Shown here: in pieces, positions 1 through 5,241 of the stretch
How the letters are laid out: the number at the start of each line of letters is the position of its first letter
How positions within the stretch are numbered: position 1 is the first letter of the stretch
Origin: an uncultured Clostridia bacterium
GTDB lineage: Bacteria; Bacillota; Clostridia; Christensenellales; CAG-138
Direction of reading: 5' to 3'
Assembly: GCA_946183765.1 (NCBI GenBank)
Contig: CAMHDC010000071.1
Location: 1 to 6,702 of the forward strand
Length of the DNA: 6,702 nucleotides
Program-made: the position numbers and the translations under genes
Notes under the pieces: generated by a model
The model's input: only the letters and a program-made list of their open reading frames with translations
Told to the model about the DNA's origin: nothing
Databases searched by the model: none

Positions 1-52
1 ATAGCGGTCTCCAAAACCGTTCTTGAGGGTTCGAGTCCTTCTGCCCCTGCCA
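1..52 (+). tRNA. tRNA-Trp (CCA anticodon), 3' portion; 5' end lies outside the window
   Basis: Only the 3' part of the gene is in the window. The anticodon stem is 4-8 paired with 16-20 (one G-T pair) around the loop CTCCAAA. The anticodon is CCA at 11-13, which reads the tryptophan codon UGG. A T-arm follows: stem 25-29 paired with 37-41, with loop TTCGAGT at 30-36. The 3' acceptor strand is TGCCCCT (42-48), then discriminator G49 and an encoded CCA at 50-52. The matching 5' acceptor strand (expected AGGGGCA) and the D-arm would lie upstream and cannot be seen. An intrinsic terminator begins at the next base, so this is the last gene of its transcript. The 17 bases at 30-46 recur twice in the inverted-repeat element just downstream. 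Confidence 0.95.
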
Positions 53-88
53 AAAGAGATACCACCCATCCGGGTGGTATCTCTTTTT
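53..88 (+). terminator. Rho-independent terminator of the tRNA-Trp transcript
   Basis: A perfect hairpin starts directly after the tRNA CCA. GAGATACCACCC (56-67) pairs with GGGTGGTATCTC (72-83) around the 4-nt loop ATCC (68-71). TTTTT (84-88) follows. The three A's at 53-55 can extend the stem against the T's, so the structure could also terminate transcription arriving from the right. Confidence 0.95.
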
Positions 89-97
89 GATTAGATT

Positions 98-201
98 GGG
101 CAGAAGGACTCGAACGGCTTCGGTAGTGAATCAGGCCCCTGTGGGGCCCGAGAGCCGAAGCCCGACCAAGCCCGCAGGTGCGAATTCGAGTCCTTCTGCC
201 C
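98..201. repeat. Nested inverted-repeat element whose ends match the tRNA-Trp T-loop/acceptor sequence
   Basis: Three nested inverted repeats share one axis. The outer arms are 17 bp and perfect: GGGCAGAAGGACTCGAA (98-114) and its reverse complement (185-201). The middle arms are 8 bp: GGCTTCGG (116-123) and CCGAAGCC (155-162). The apex is GGCCCC (134-139), loop TGT, GGGGCC (143-148). The right outer arm is identical to bases 30-46 of the adjacent tRNA-Trp, and the left arm is its reverse complement. Neither arm is part of a second tRNA: the 5' half of the T-stem that should precede the T-loop is absent on both strands. No target-site duplication is visible at the edges (TTGATTAGATT on the left, TCCCCCTT on the right). 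No coding sequence fits inside. It could be a small palindromic mobile or repeat element, a structured RNA, or a remnant of recombination at the tRNA. I believe related tRNA-end-like palindromes occur in other Clostridia genomes, but that is an unverified recollection. Confidence 0.75.
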
Positions 202-207
202 TCCCCC

Positions 208-236
208 TTGCAAATCGTGGTTTTTCCTGCTATCAT
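208..236 (+). promoter_or_regulatory. Probable sigma-A promoter for the GNAT/TmrB-like pair
   Basis: A -35-like TTGCAA (208-213) and a -10-like TATCAT (231-236) are separated by exactly 17 bp. An alternative -10 (TATAAA, 239-244) has no matching -35 at the right spacing. Transcription would begin about 20 nt before the AGGAGG ribosome binding site at 254-259. The promoter begins just past the right end of the inverted-repeat element. Confidence 0.5.
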
Positions 237-264
237 CTTATAAAATCATACTCAGGAGGCGCCC

Positions 265-1197
265 ATGACCCCCATCTTCACATCCGAAAGGATAGACTTC
301 GTTCCCGTGTCCGAAGCCCTGGTGCCGGACTATCTCGCCATGATCAACGACAGGGAGCGCGTGGGCCGCTTCATCGGCCGTATCCAGCCTATCACAGCGG
401 AGCAGGACCGCTGGTGGGTCCAAAAGAAGCTGGCGGAGGGTGCTCCCGTTTTCTCCATGCTGGAGAAAGCCACCGGCGCCTTCATCGGCAACATCGAATT
501 CATGGACGTAGCCGACGGGGCAGGGGAGCTGGGCATCGCCATCACCGCCGGCATGCAGGACAGGGGCTACGGCACGGAGGCCATCCCCGCCATGGTCCGC
601 TACGGCATGGATGCACTGGGCCTTCGTCACGTCTTCCTCAAGGTCTTCCCGGACAACGCCCGGGCCATCCACGTGTACGAGAAGTGCGGCTTTCGGGAAT
701 ACGACCGCACCGAGGACGATGTGTTTATGAAGATTACCAAAGACGGCTTGCATATCGTTCCCTACACGGCAGCGAACGTTCCGGACGTGCTCTCCTTCGA
801 GCGCCGTCTGCGGGAAGAGGAGGACTTCTGGGGCTGGGTCATCGACGACGCCTATATCGCTCAGGTCCAAAAGAGCTTCGAGGGCGACGCTTTCCGGGAC
901 GCCCTGTCGTTCCTGGCCTATATGGACGGACAGGCGGTGGGGCGGATCGACGCGTGCCTGATCCGCAGTCATTTCGACGGATCCACCAAGGCGTATCTGG
1001 ATTGGATCTGCGTCCTCAAGAGCTATCGCCACCGGGGCGTTGCCCAAGCTCTGCTCGAAAGGCTCCGGCGGGAGCTGAAGACAAAGGGCGTGGACACCCT
1101 CATCGCCCTGACCGCCGCCAACGAGGAAGCCCAGAGGTTCTATAAGAGCGTGCCCAACTCCCTTATGCGGGACACGGGCATCTGGATCGATATTTAA
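265..1197 (+). CDS. Tandem GNAT-family N-acetyltransferase (two GNAT domains, 310 aa)
   Basis: This is a predicted cytoplasmic acetyl-CoA-dependent acetyltransferase with two GNAT folds in one chain. The first domain (about residues 5-157) is of RimJ/RimL type. It has an acetyl-CoA-binding motif QDRGYG (98-103) and a motif-B region NARAIHVYEKCGF (131-143). The second domain (about 163-310) has RHRGVA (255-260) and a shorter end in which FYKSVPN replaces the usual FYEKxGF. Both pyrophosphate loops fit the R/Q-x-x-G-x-G/A pattern, so both domains may bind acetyl-CoA. The start is set by AGGAGG (254-259), 5 nt before the ATG. No signal peptide or membrane segment is visible. The TmrB-like gene follows after 18 nt, so the two are probably co-transcribed. 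The substrate is unknown. A small molecule such as an antibiotic, or a protein N-terminus, are both possible for this superfamily. Confidence 0.9.
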   Translation: MTPIFTSERIDFVPVSEALVPDYLAMINDRERVGRFIGRIQPITAEQDRWWVQKKLAEGAPVFSMLEKATGAFIGNIEFMDVADGAGELGIAITAGMQDRGYGTEAIPAMVRYGMDALGLRHVFLKVFPDNARAIHVYEKCGFREYDRTEDDVFMKITKDGLHIVPYTAANVPDVLSFERRLREEEDFWGWVIDDAYIAQVQKSFEGDAFRDALSFLAYMDGQAVGRIDACLIRSHFDGSTKAYLDWICVLKSYRHRGVAQALLERLRRELKTKGVDTLIALTAANEEAQRFYKSVPNSLMRDTGIWIDI

Positions 1198-1215
1198 GAA
1201 CGACAGGAGTTTTCC

Positions 1216-1725
1216 ATGATATACTGGCTGAACGGCGCATACGGGGTGGGGAAGACCACGGTGGCCCAGGGACTGAAGCCGCTGCTGCACAACGCTCACA
1301 TCTTCGACCCCGAGCTCATTGGTAACGGCATCCGGGACAACTATCCCGCTAACCTCTTTCGGGAGACCTTTGAAGAGTATCCCCTTTGGCTCGAGACGAA
1401 CTATCGCCTGCTGAAGGATCTCTACGAGCGATATGATGGCGATATCATTGCGCCCATGACCCTGCTGCAGGAATCGTCCTATACCGCCATTATCGGACGG
1501 TTGCTGGACGACGGCATCCCGGTGCGGTATATCTTTCTGGACGCGGACGAAGCCACACTGAAGCACCGGATGATCGACTCGGGCCGGGAAGAGCCGGACA
1601 GCTGGTGCGTTCGGCATATCCCGGTGTGCCTGGCCGCCCAGGCTTCCGACACCCATGCCATCCATATCGACACCGTAGGCCGCACCCCGGAGGACATCGC
1701 GCAAGAGATCGCAGTGCTGACCTAA
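1216..1725 (+). CDS. TmrB-like P-loop ATP-binding protein (tunicamycin-resistance family), 169 aa
   Basis: This is a small P-loop NTPase/kinase-like protein. The Walker A motif GAYGVGKT is at residues 7-14, directly after the first beta strand (MIYWLN). The overall pattern matches my recollection of Bacillus subtilis TmrB: the same W-x-NGA-x-G-x-GKT start, then DPE (31-33), YPLW (55-58), a PMT segment (80-82), GRLLDDG (94-100) and an SW pair (129-130) before the last helices. TmrB binds ATP and confers tunicamycin resistance by an incompletely understood route. TmrB is about 197 aa and has a C-terminal amphipathic membrane-binding helix. This protein ends where that tail would begin, so it is probably cytosolic and may act on another substrate. 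AGGAG (1205-1209) lies 6 nt before the ATG. It sits 18 nt after the GNAT gene. The family call is good; the resistance role is inference. Confidence 0.85.
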   Translation: MIYWLNGAYGVGKTTVAQGLKPLLHNAHIFDPELIGNGIRDNYPANLFRETFEEYPLWLETNYRLLKDLYERYDGDIIAPMTLLQESSYTAIIGRLLDDGIPVRYIFLDADEATLKHRMIDSGREEPDSWCVRHIPVCLAAQASDTHAIHIDTVGRTPEDIAQEIAVLT

Positions 1726-1742
1726 GATGATCCGGCAGATCC

Positions 1743-1771
1743 TTGCAGTTTCCGGTGCAAAATAATATACT
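1743..1771 (+). promoter_or_regulatory. Promoter of the EamA transporter gene, placed for a leaderless mRNA
   Basis: TTGCAG (1743-1748) and TATACT (1766-1771) are 17 bp apart, a good sigma-A match. Only seven bases (1772-1778) separate the -10 box from the ATG at 1779, so transcription should begin at or within a base or two of that ATG. Those bases (ATCCTCC) are pyrimidine-rich and hold no ribosome binding site. Confidence 0.65.
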
Positions 1772-1778
1772 ATCCTCC

Positions 1779-2672
1779 ATGGACAAGAAACAGCAGTTCA
1801 AAATCATCCTGGCGGCCATCGTGAGTCACGGCGCCTGGGGCTTCAGCTTTCTGGCCTCCCGCAAGGGGCTGGACGGGGCCCCGGTGTTCGTGCTGCTGAG
1901 CCATCGGTTCGGCCTGTCCTTCCTGGTGATGAATCTGCTGTTGTTGGCGGGCGTGGGAAAGCTTTCCCTGCGGGGCAAGGGCCTCTGGAAGCCCCTTCTG
2001 CTGGGGCTCATGGAGCCGGTGGTGTATTTCTTCGGGGAACAGTACGGCATCCTCCATTCCAACACCAGCTTCTCCGGGGTCATGATCGCCATGATCCCCA
2101 TCGTGTCCACCCTGGCGGCAGCCCCTGTCCTGGGGGAGAAGCCCTCCTTAGGACAGGTGCTTTTCAGCATCCTGTCCATCGGCGGCGTGGTGGGCCTGGG
2201 CATGATGAACAAGAACTCCGGGTCGCTGGACTGGATCGGCGTGGTGGCCCTGATCGTGGCCGTCCTCTCCGCCGGGGCTTACACCCTCATCGGGCGGGGC
2301 ATCTCCCGGGAGTACACGCCCTTTGAACGAACCTATATGATGATGGCCGTGGGCGTGGCCGCCTTCACTCCTCTGGCGTTTATTCAGACCAAAGGCAGCG
2401 TCACAGCGTATTTCAGGCCCCTCGGCCAGCCGTCCTATCTCATGGCCATCCTGTTCCTGGCCCTGGTCTGCTCCGTGGCGTGCTATTTCCTGTCCAGCTA
2501 CACCATCACCCATATGACCGTGGCCCGGGAGACGGTGTTCTCCAATCTGACCACCGCCGTGTCCGTCTTTGCCGGGGTCATCTTCCTCCACGAGCCCTTC
2601 ACCTGGTTCGGCGCTCTCTGCTGCGCGATCATCTTTGTAGGCATCTACGGGGTACAAAAAACGGCGCCGTGA
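1779..2672 (+). CDS. EamA/DMT-superfamily membrane transporter (297 aa)
   Basis: This is a predicted inner-membrane exporter of the drug/metabolite transporter superfamily. It has about ten hydrophobic segments in two EamA repeats (about residues 8-143 and 152-292). The hallmark repeat ends are LGEKPSLGQ (118-126) and the equivalent LHEPFTWFG (270-278), each followed by a glycine-rich final helix. The substrate cannot be told from sequence; relatives export amino acids, metabolites or drugs. I chose the ATG at 1779 because the protein then begins with a short charged MDKKQQFK before the first helix. The upstream in-frame TTG (1743) is the promoter -35 box. No Shine-Dalgarno sequence precedes 1779, which with the promoter position suggests leaderless translation. 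The stop codon lies inside the loop of the terminator shared with asnA, which converges from the right. Confidence 0.9.
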   Translation: MDKKQQFKIILAAIVSHGAWGFSFLASRKGLDGAPVFVLLSHRFGLSFLVMNLLLLAGVGKLSLRGKGLWKPLLLGLMEPVVYFFGEQYGILHSNTSFSGVMIAMIPIVSTLAAAPVLGEKPSLGQVLFSILSIGGVVGLGMMNKNSGSLDWIGVVALIVAVLSAGAYTLIGRGISREYTPFERTYMMMAVGVAAFTPLAFIQTKGSVTAYFRPLGQPSYLMAILFLALVCSVACYFLSSYTITHMTVARETVFSNLTTAVSVFAGVIFLHEPFTWFGALCCAIIFVGIYGVQKTAP

Positions 2673-2684
2673 GGCGTCGCTTTT
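2656..2684. terminator. Bidirectional intrinsic terminator between convergent eamA-type gene and asnA
   Basis: CGGCGCC (2662-2668) pairs with GGCGTCG (2673-2679), seven pairs with one G-T wobble, around the GNRA-type tetraloop GTGA (2669-2672). A run of six A's (2656-2661) lies on the left and CTTTTC (2680-2685) on the right. The hairpin therefore has a U-tract in both directions: a weak four-T tract for the plus strand and six U's for the minus strand. The last four codons of the transporter gene, including the TGA stop, lie within the left arm and loop. Confidence 0.75.
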
Positions 2685-2696
2685 CTCTATATGCAC

Positions 2697-3704
2697 TTAT
2701 AAAAGCAGTATCCCGGCCTCGTCGCACGCCCGTTTGGTCCGCTCGTCCCATAAACTGCTCTGCACCTCTCCGATGTGGCAGGTGCCGATCATGAGCATGC
2801 ACAGTCGGCTTTGACCGATGCCGCCGCCCATGGTCTGCGGCAGCTCGCCGCTGAGCAGCATACGGTGGAAGGGGAGCTTTGCCCGTTCCGGGCATCCTGC
2901 CGCCGCCAGCTGGCGGGTTAAGGCAGGGGGGTCCACCCGGATGCCCATGGACGAGATCTCCATGGCCCTGTTCAGAACCCTGTCCCACATGAGGATGTCC
3001 CCGTTCAGCGTCCAGTCGTCGTAATCCGGCGCCCGGCCGTCGTGAGGCTTGCCGCTTCGGAGGGGACAGCCGATCTGACTCAGGAACACGGTCCCGTGGA
3101 CCTTCGTGATCTCGTTCTCCCGCTGATGAGGAGTGAGCTCCGGGTACATGTCCTCCAGCTCCTGGGTGCTGATGAAGAACACTTCCCGGGTGAGGTTCAT
3201 GGGCAGGCTGGGGAAGGCCACGCTCAGGGCGTCCGCCGTTTCGCATATAGCGTCCACGATGGCCCGGACCGTCCGCCGCAGCGTATCCTCGGTCCGCTCC
3301 TCCGGGCGGATGATCTTCTCCCAGTCCCACTGATCCACGTAGATGGAGTGGAGGTTGTCCAGCTGCTCGTCCCGCCGGATGGCGTTCATGTCCGTGAACA
3401 ACCCCTTGCCGGGGCGAAATCCGTACCGTTTCAGCGCCAGCCGCTTCCATTTGGCCAGGGAATGGACCACCTGCCCCTCCACGTCCACGGCGGCGATATC
3501 GAAGCTGACGGGCCGCTCGACGCCGTTAAGGTCGTCATTGAGGCCGGAACCGGCCGCCACGAACAGCGGCGCGGACACCCGCCTCAGATTCAGAGCGCTG
3601 CCCAGGTTCACCTGGAAGCTGTTCTTGATGAATTCGATGGCCCGCTGCGTCTCATATACGGACAAGGGGGACCGATACCCCCGGGGAATGACGATCTCGC
3701 TCAT
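2697..3704 (-). CDS. asnA: Aspartate-ammonia ligase (asparagine synthetase A)
   Basis: AsnA makes asparagine from aspartate, free ammonia and ATP, releasing AMP and PPi, in the cytoplasm. It has a class II aminoacyl-tRNA-synthetase-like fold. The 335-aa product matches the usual length (about 330 aa). Characteristic segments in order are HSLAKWKR (81-88), LHSIYVDQWDWE (118-129), RAPDYDDW (224-231), LNGDILMW (233-240), SSMGIRVD (251-258) and the ATP-site motif 3 region MGGGIGQSR (292-300). All agree with my recollection of the E. coli enzyme. The start is the ATG at 3704-3702, with GGAGAG at 3718-3713 eight nt upstream. The longer reading frame extending to 3932 runs through the promoter and is not coding. 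The predicted leader is only about 25 nt, too short for a T-box. The gene is apparently monocistronic and ends at the shared terminator. Confidence 0.97.
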   Translation of the reverse strand: MSEIVIPRGYRSPLSVYETQRAIEFIKNSFQVNLGSALNLRRVSAPLFVAAGSGLNDDLNGVERPVSFDIAAVDVEGQVVHSLAKWKRLALKRYGFRPGKGLFTDMNAIRRDEQLDNLHSIYVDQWDWEKIIRPEERTEDTLRRTVRAIVDAICETADALSVAFPSLPMNLTREVFFISTQELEDMYPELTPHQRENEITKVHGTVFLSQIGCPLRSGKPHDGRAPDYDDWTLNGDILMWDRVLNRAMEISSMGIRVDPPALTRQLAAAGCPERAKLPFHRMLLSGELPQTMGGGIGQSRLCMLMIGTCHIGEVQSSLWDERTKRACDEAGILLL

Positions 3705-3735
3705 GTTGTTTTCTCTCCGAAAAGTATAGATGTAA

Positions 3736-3764
3736 ATATAATATATGATCCACCTCCTTGTCAA
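3736..3764 (-). promoter_or_regulatory. asnA promoter
   Basis: Read on the minus strand, a perfect -35 TTGACA (3764-3759) is followed after 17 bp by TTATAT (3741-3736). TATATT, shifted by one base with an 18-bp spacer, would serve equally well. The AT-rich stretch 3721-3749 stands out from the GC-rich surroundings. Transcription should begin near 3728-3730, giving a leader of about 25 nt. Confidence 0.85.
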
Positions 3765-3782
3765 GGGATCGGGCGGCCGGGG

Positions 3783-3811
3783 TTGCTTCTTCCCATGGCC
3801 TGTGATACAAT
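3783..3811 (+). promoter_or_regulatory. Promoter of the acyltransferase/zinc-ribbon pair
   Basis: TTGCTT (3783-3788) and TACAAT (3806-3811) are 17 bp apart, and TG at 3803-3804 makes an extended -10. Its -35 box lies 18 bp from the -35 box of the divergent asnA promoter, so one regulator bound between them could affect both. Confidence 0.65.
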
Positions 3812-3843
3812 GCCCCTGTTGTTTTTGGAAAGGAGGATGAGCT

Positions 3844-5124
3844 ATGGGAGACGGTCGCACAAGCAAACTGTGGATGCCCCTGGACAACGCGGCCCTGATC
3901 TTTCCCGCCATCCGCCGCAGGAACTGGAACAACGTCTTTCGTCAATCCGTCACCCTGAAAGAGGATATAGACCCCGCCGTCCTGCAGCGTGCCGTGAACG
4001 AGCTCATGCCACGGTTCCCTTCCTTCTACCTTCGGCTCCGGCGGGGGGTGTTCTGGTACTATCTGGAGGAGGTTACGGCGCCGCCCCAGGTCCAGGAGGA
4101 CTACGCCTACCCCCTGACCTTCATGACCTCCAAGGAGATGAGCCGCTGCTGCCTGCGGGTGCTCTATTATCGAAATCGTATCGCCGTGGAGTTTTTCCAC
4201 GTCCTCTCCGACGGCGGTGGAGCCATGACGTATCTCAAGACCCTGACCGCCCGGTATCTGTCCCTCCGGTGGGGGGTGGACGTTCCGGCTACGGACGGTG
4301 TGCTGGATATCCACGAGCCGCCCGCCACGGAAGAGCTGGAGGACAGCTTTCAGCGGTACGCCGCCGACCATCCGGCCTACTGCCCCGAGGCGGAGGCCTA
4401 TCGCCTGCCCGGCAAGCGGGAGCTGGGCCGGTTCATGCGCCTCGTCACCGGCGTGATCCCCGGCGACGCCCTCCACGCTCTGGCCCATCGCTGCGGCTGC
4501 ACCGTCACCGTGCTCCTGGCGGCGGTCATGGCGGAGTGCGTCATCGCCCTGCAAAACGAGCATGTGCCGAAAAAGCGGCAGAAACCGGTGAAGATCACCG
4601 TTCCCGTGGACCTAAGGCGTCTCTTTCCCAGCCGGACCCTTCGCAACTTCGCCCTCGCCGTGAACCCCGGCGTGGATCCGCGATTGGGGACCTACACCCT
4701 GGAGGAGCTGTGCGCGGCGTTCACCCATCAGCTGGCGGCGGAGATCACCCCCCAGCGCATGGCTGGCCGTATCGCTCAGAACGTGGAGCCCCAGAAAAAC
4801 AAGCTCCTGAAGGCGGTGCCCATCTTCCTCAAAACCCCGGTCATGCGGGCGGTGTACGACCGGCGGGGGGAGCGCCTGGGCTGTCTCAACGTCTCCAACC
4901 TGGGCGTGCAGAAGCTTCCGGCGGCCATGGCCCCCTATGTGGCGCGGATGGAGTTCATCATCGGCGTACAGTACTCCTATCCCAACAACTGCTCCGTGGT
5001 CACCGCCAACGGCGTGACTCTCGTCAACATGATCCGCAGCATAGAGAGTTCCGAGCTGGAACGGCGGTTCTTTTCCCGGCTGGTGGAGCTGGGCGTCCCG
5101 GTATCCATCGAGACCAACGAATGA
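3844..5124 (+). CDS. Condensation/alcohol-acetyltransferase-fold acyltransferase, uncharacterised (426 aa)
   Basis: This protein belongs to the CoA-dependent acyltransferase fold that includes chloramphenicol acetyltransferase, NRPS condensation domains, wax-ester synthases and alcohol acetyltransferases. The catalytic motif HxxxDG is intact as H119-V-L-S-D123-G124, in the context FFHVLSDGGGAM. The N-terminal half opens with the usual long LDNAALIFPA-type segment. The C-terminal half carries PVDLRRLFPSRTLRNF (254-269) and NVSNLGVQKLP (349-359), which match the conserved VNLR and SNLG regions of the fold. The length fits a single bi-lobed enzyme with no carrier or adenylation domain. No signal peptide or membrane segment is seen. 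AGGAGG (3831-3836) is 7 nt before the ATG. A zinc-ribbon membrane protein gene follows on the same strand. The likely reaction is acyl transfer from a CoA thioester to a hydroxyl or amine; donor and acceptor are unknown. Confidence 0.8.
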   Translation: MGDGRTSKLWMPLDNAALIFPAIRRRNWNNVFRQSVTLKEDIDPAVLQRAVNELMPRFPSFYLRLRRGVFWYYLEEVTAPPQVQEDYAYPLTFMTSKEMSRCCLRVLYYRNRIAVEFFHVLSDGGGAMTYLKTLTARYLSLRWGVDVPATDGVLDIHEPPATEELEDSFQRYAADHPAYCPEAEAYRLPGKRELGRFMRLVTGVIPGDALHALAHRCGCTVTVLLAAVMAECVIALQNEHVPKKRQKPVKITVPVDLRRLFPSRTLRNFALAVNPGVDPRLGTYTLEELCAAFTHQLAAEITPQRMAGRIAQNVEPQKNKLLKAVPIFLKTPVMRAVYDRRGERLGCLNVSNLGVQKLPAAMAPYVARMEFIIGVQYSYPNNCSVVTANGVTLVNMIRSIESSELERRFFSRLVELGVPVSIETNE

Positions 5125-5157
5125 GGAACACAACGTGAAATCCTCCTTTCGCACTGT

Positions 5158-5200
5158 TGCAGCCTGCGCCTTTGCCGCGGACCGGCGCGACAACGCTGCA
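5158..5200 (+). other. Imperfect hairpin in the gap between acyltransferase and zinc-ribbon genes
   Basis: TGCAGC (5158-5163) pairs with GCTGCA (5195-5200), and within it GCGCC (5166-5170) pairs with GGCGC (5184-5188). An internal loop of 2 and 6 nt separates the two stems, and the apical loop is 13 nt. No T-tract follows, so it is not a terminator. It may stabilise or process the transcript between the two genes. Its role is unknown. Confidence 0.35.
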
Positions 5201-5224
5201 GGCGGTACGGGCCAATCTGCTGAT

Positions 5225-5230
5225 AAAGGA
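5225..5230 (+). promoter_or_regulatory. Ribosome binding site that selects the ATG at 5242
   Basis: AAAGGA lies 2 nt before an in-frame GTG (5233) and 11 nt before the ATG (5242). The 2-nt gap is too short for initiation, and starting at 5242 gives the typical zinc-ribbon beginning MYCVKCG, so the ATG is preferred. Confidence 0.6.
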
Positions 5231-5241
5231 ATGTGATATAT

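Noticed and set aside
98..201. A second tRNA gene on either strand, suggested by the TTCGAGTCCTTCTGCCC ends
   Set aside because: The bases 5' of each T-loop-like segment do not form the other half of a T-stem, and no anticodon arm or CCA end is present.
238..1704. Long minus-strand open frame opposite the GNAT and TmrB-like genes
   Set aside because: Its translation is low-complexity with no known domain, it spans two convincing plus-strand genes and the gap between them, and such antisense frames are common in GC-rich coding DNA.
1743..1778. TTG at 1743 as the start of the EamA transporter
   Set aside because: It is part of the -35 box, has no ribosome binding site, and would add 12 residues upstream of the natural MDKKQQFK beginning.
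3750..3763. AAGGAGGTGGATCA on the minus strand as a ribosome binding site or a 16S rRNA 3'-end fragment
   Set aside because: No start codon lies at a suitable distance, it falls in the promoter spacer upstream of the predicted transcript start, and the likeness to the complement of the 16S 3' end is short and imperfect.
3705..3932. N-terminal extension of AsnA up to 3932
   Set aside because: The extra frame crosses the -10 and -35 boxes and reads a run of Ile/Tyr codons from the AT-rich promoter. The ATG at 3704 has its own ribosome binding site and gives the normal family length.
3042..5138. 698-codon plus-strand open frame across asnA, its promoter region and the acyltransferase gene
   Set aside because: It is antisense to asnA and out of frame with the acyltransferase, both of which have clear motifs. 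The product is rich in Arg, Gly and Pro without recognisable domains.
5233..5241. GTG at 5233 as the zinc-ribbon protein start
   Set aside because: Only 2 nt separate it from AAAGGA, too close for initiation. The ATG at 5242 gives the usual start of this type of protein.
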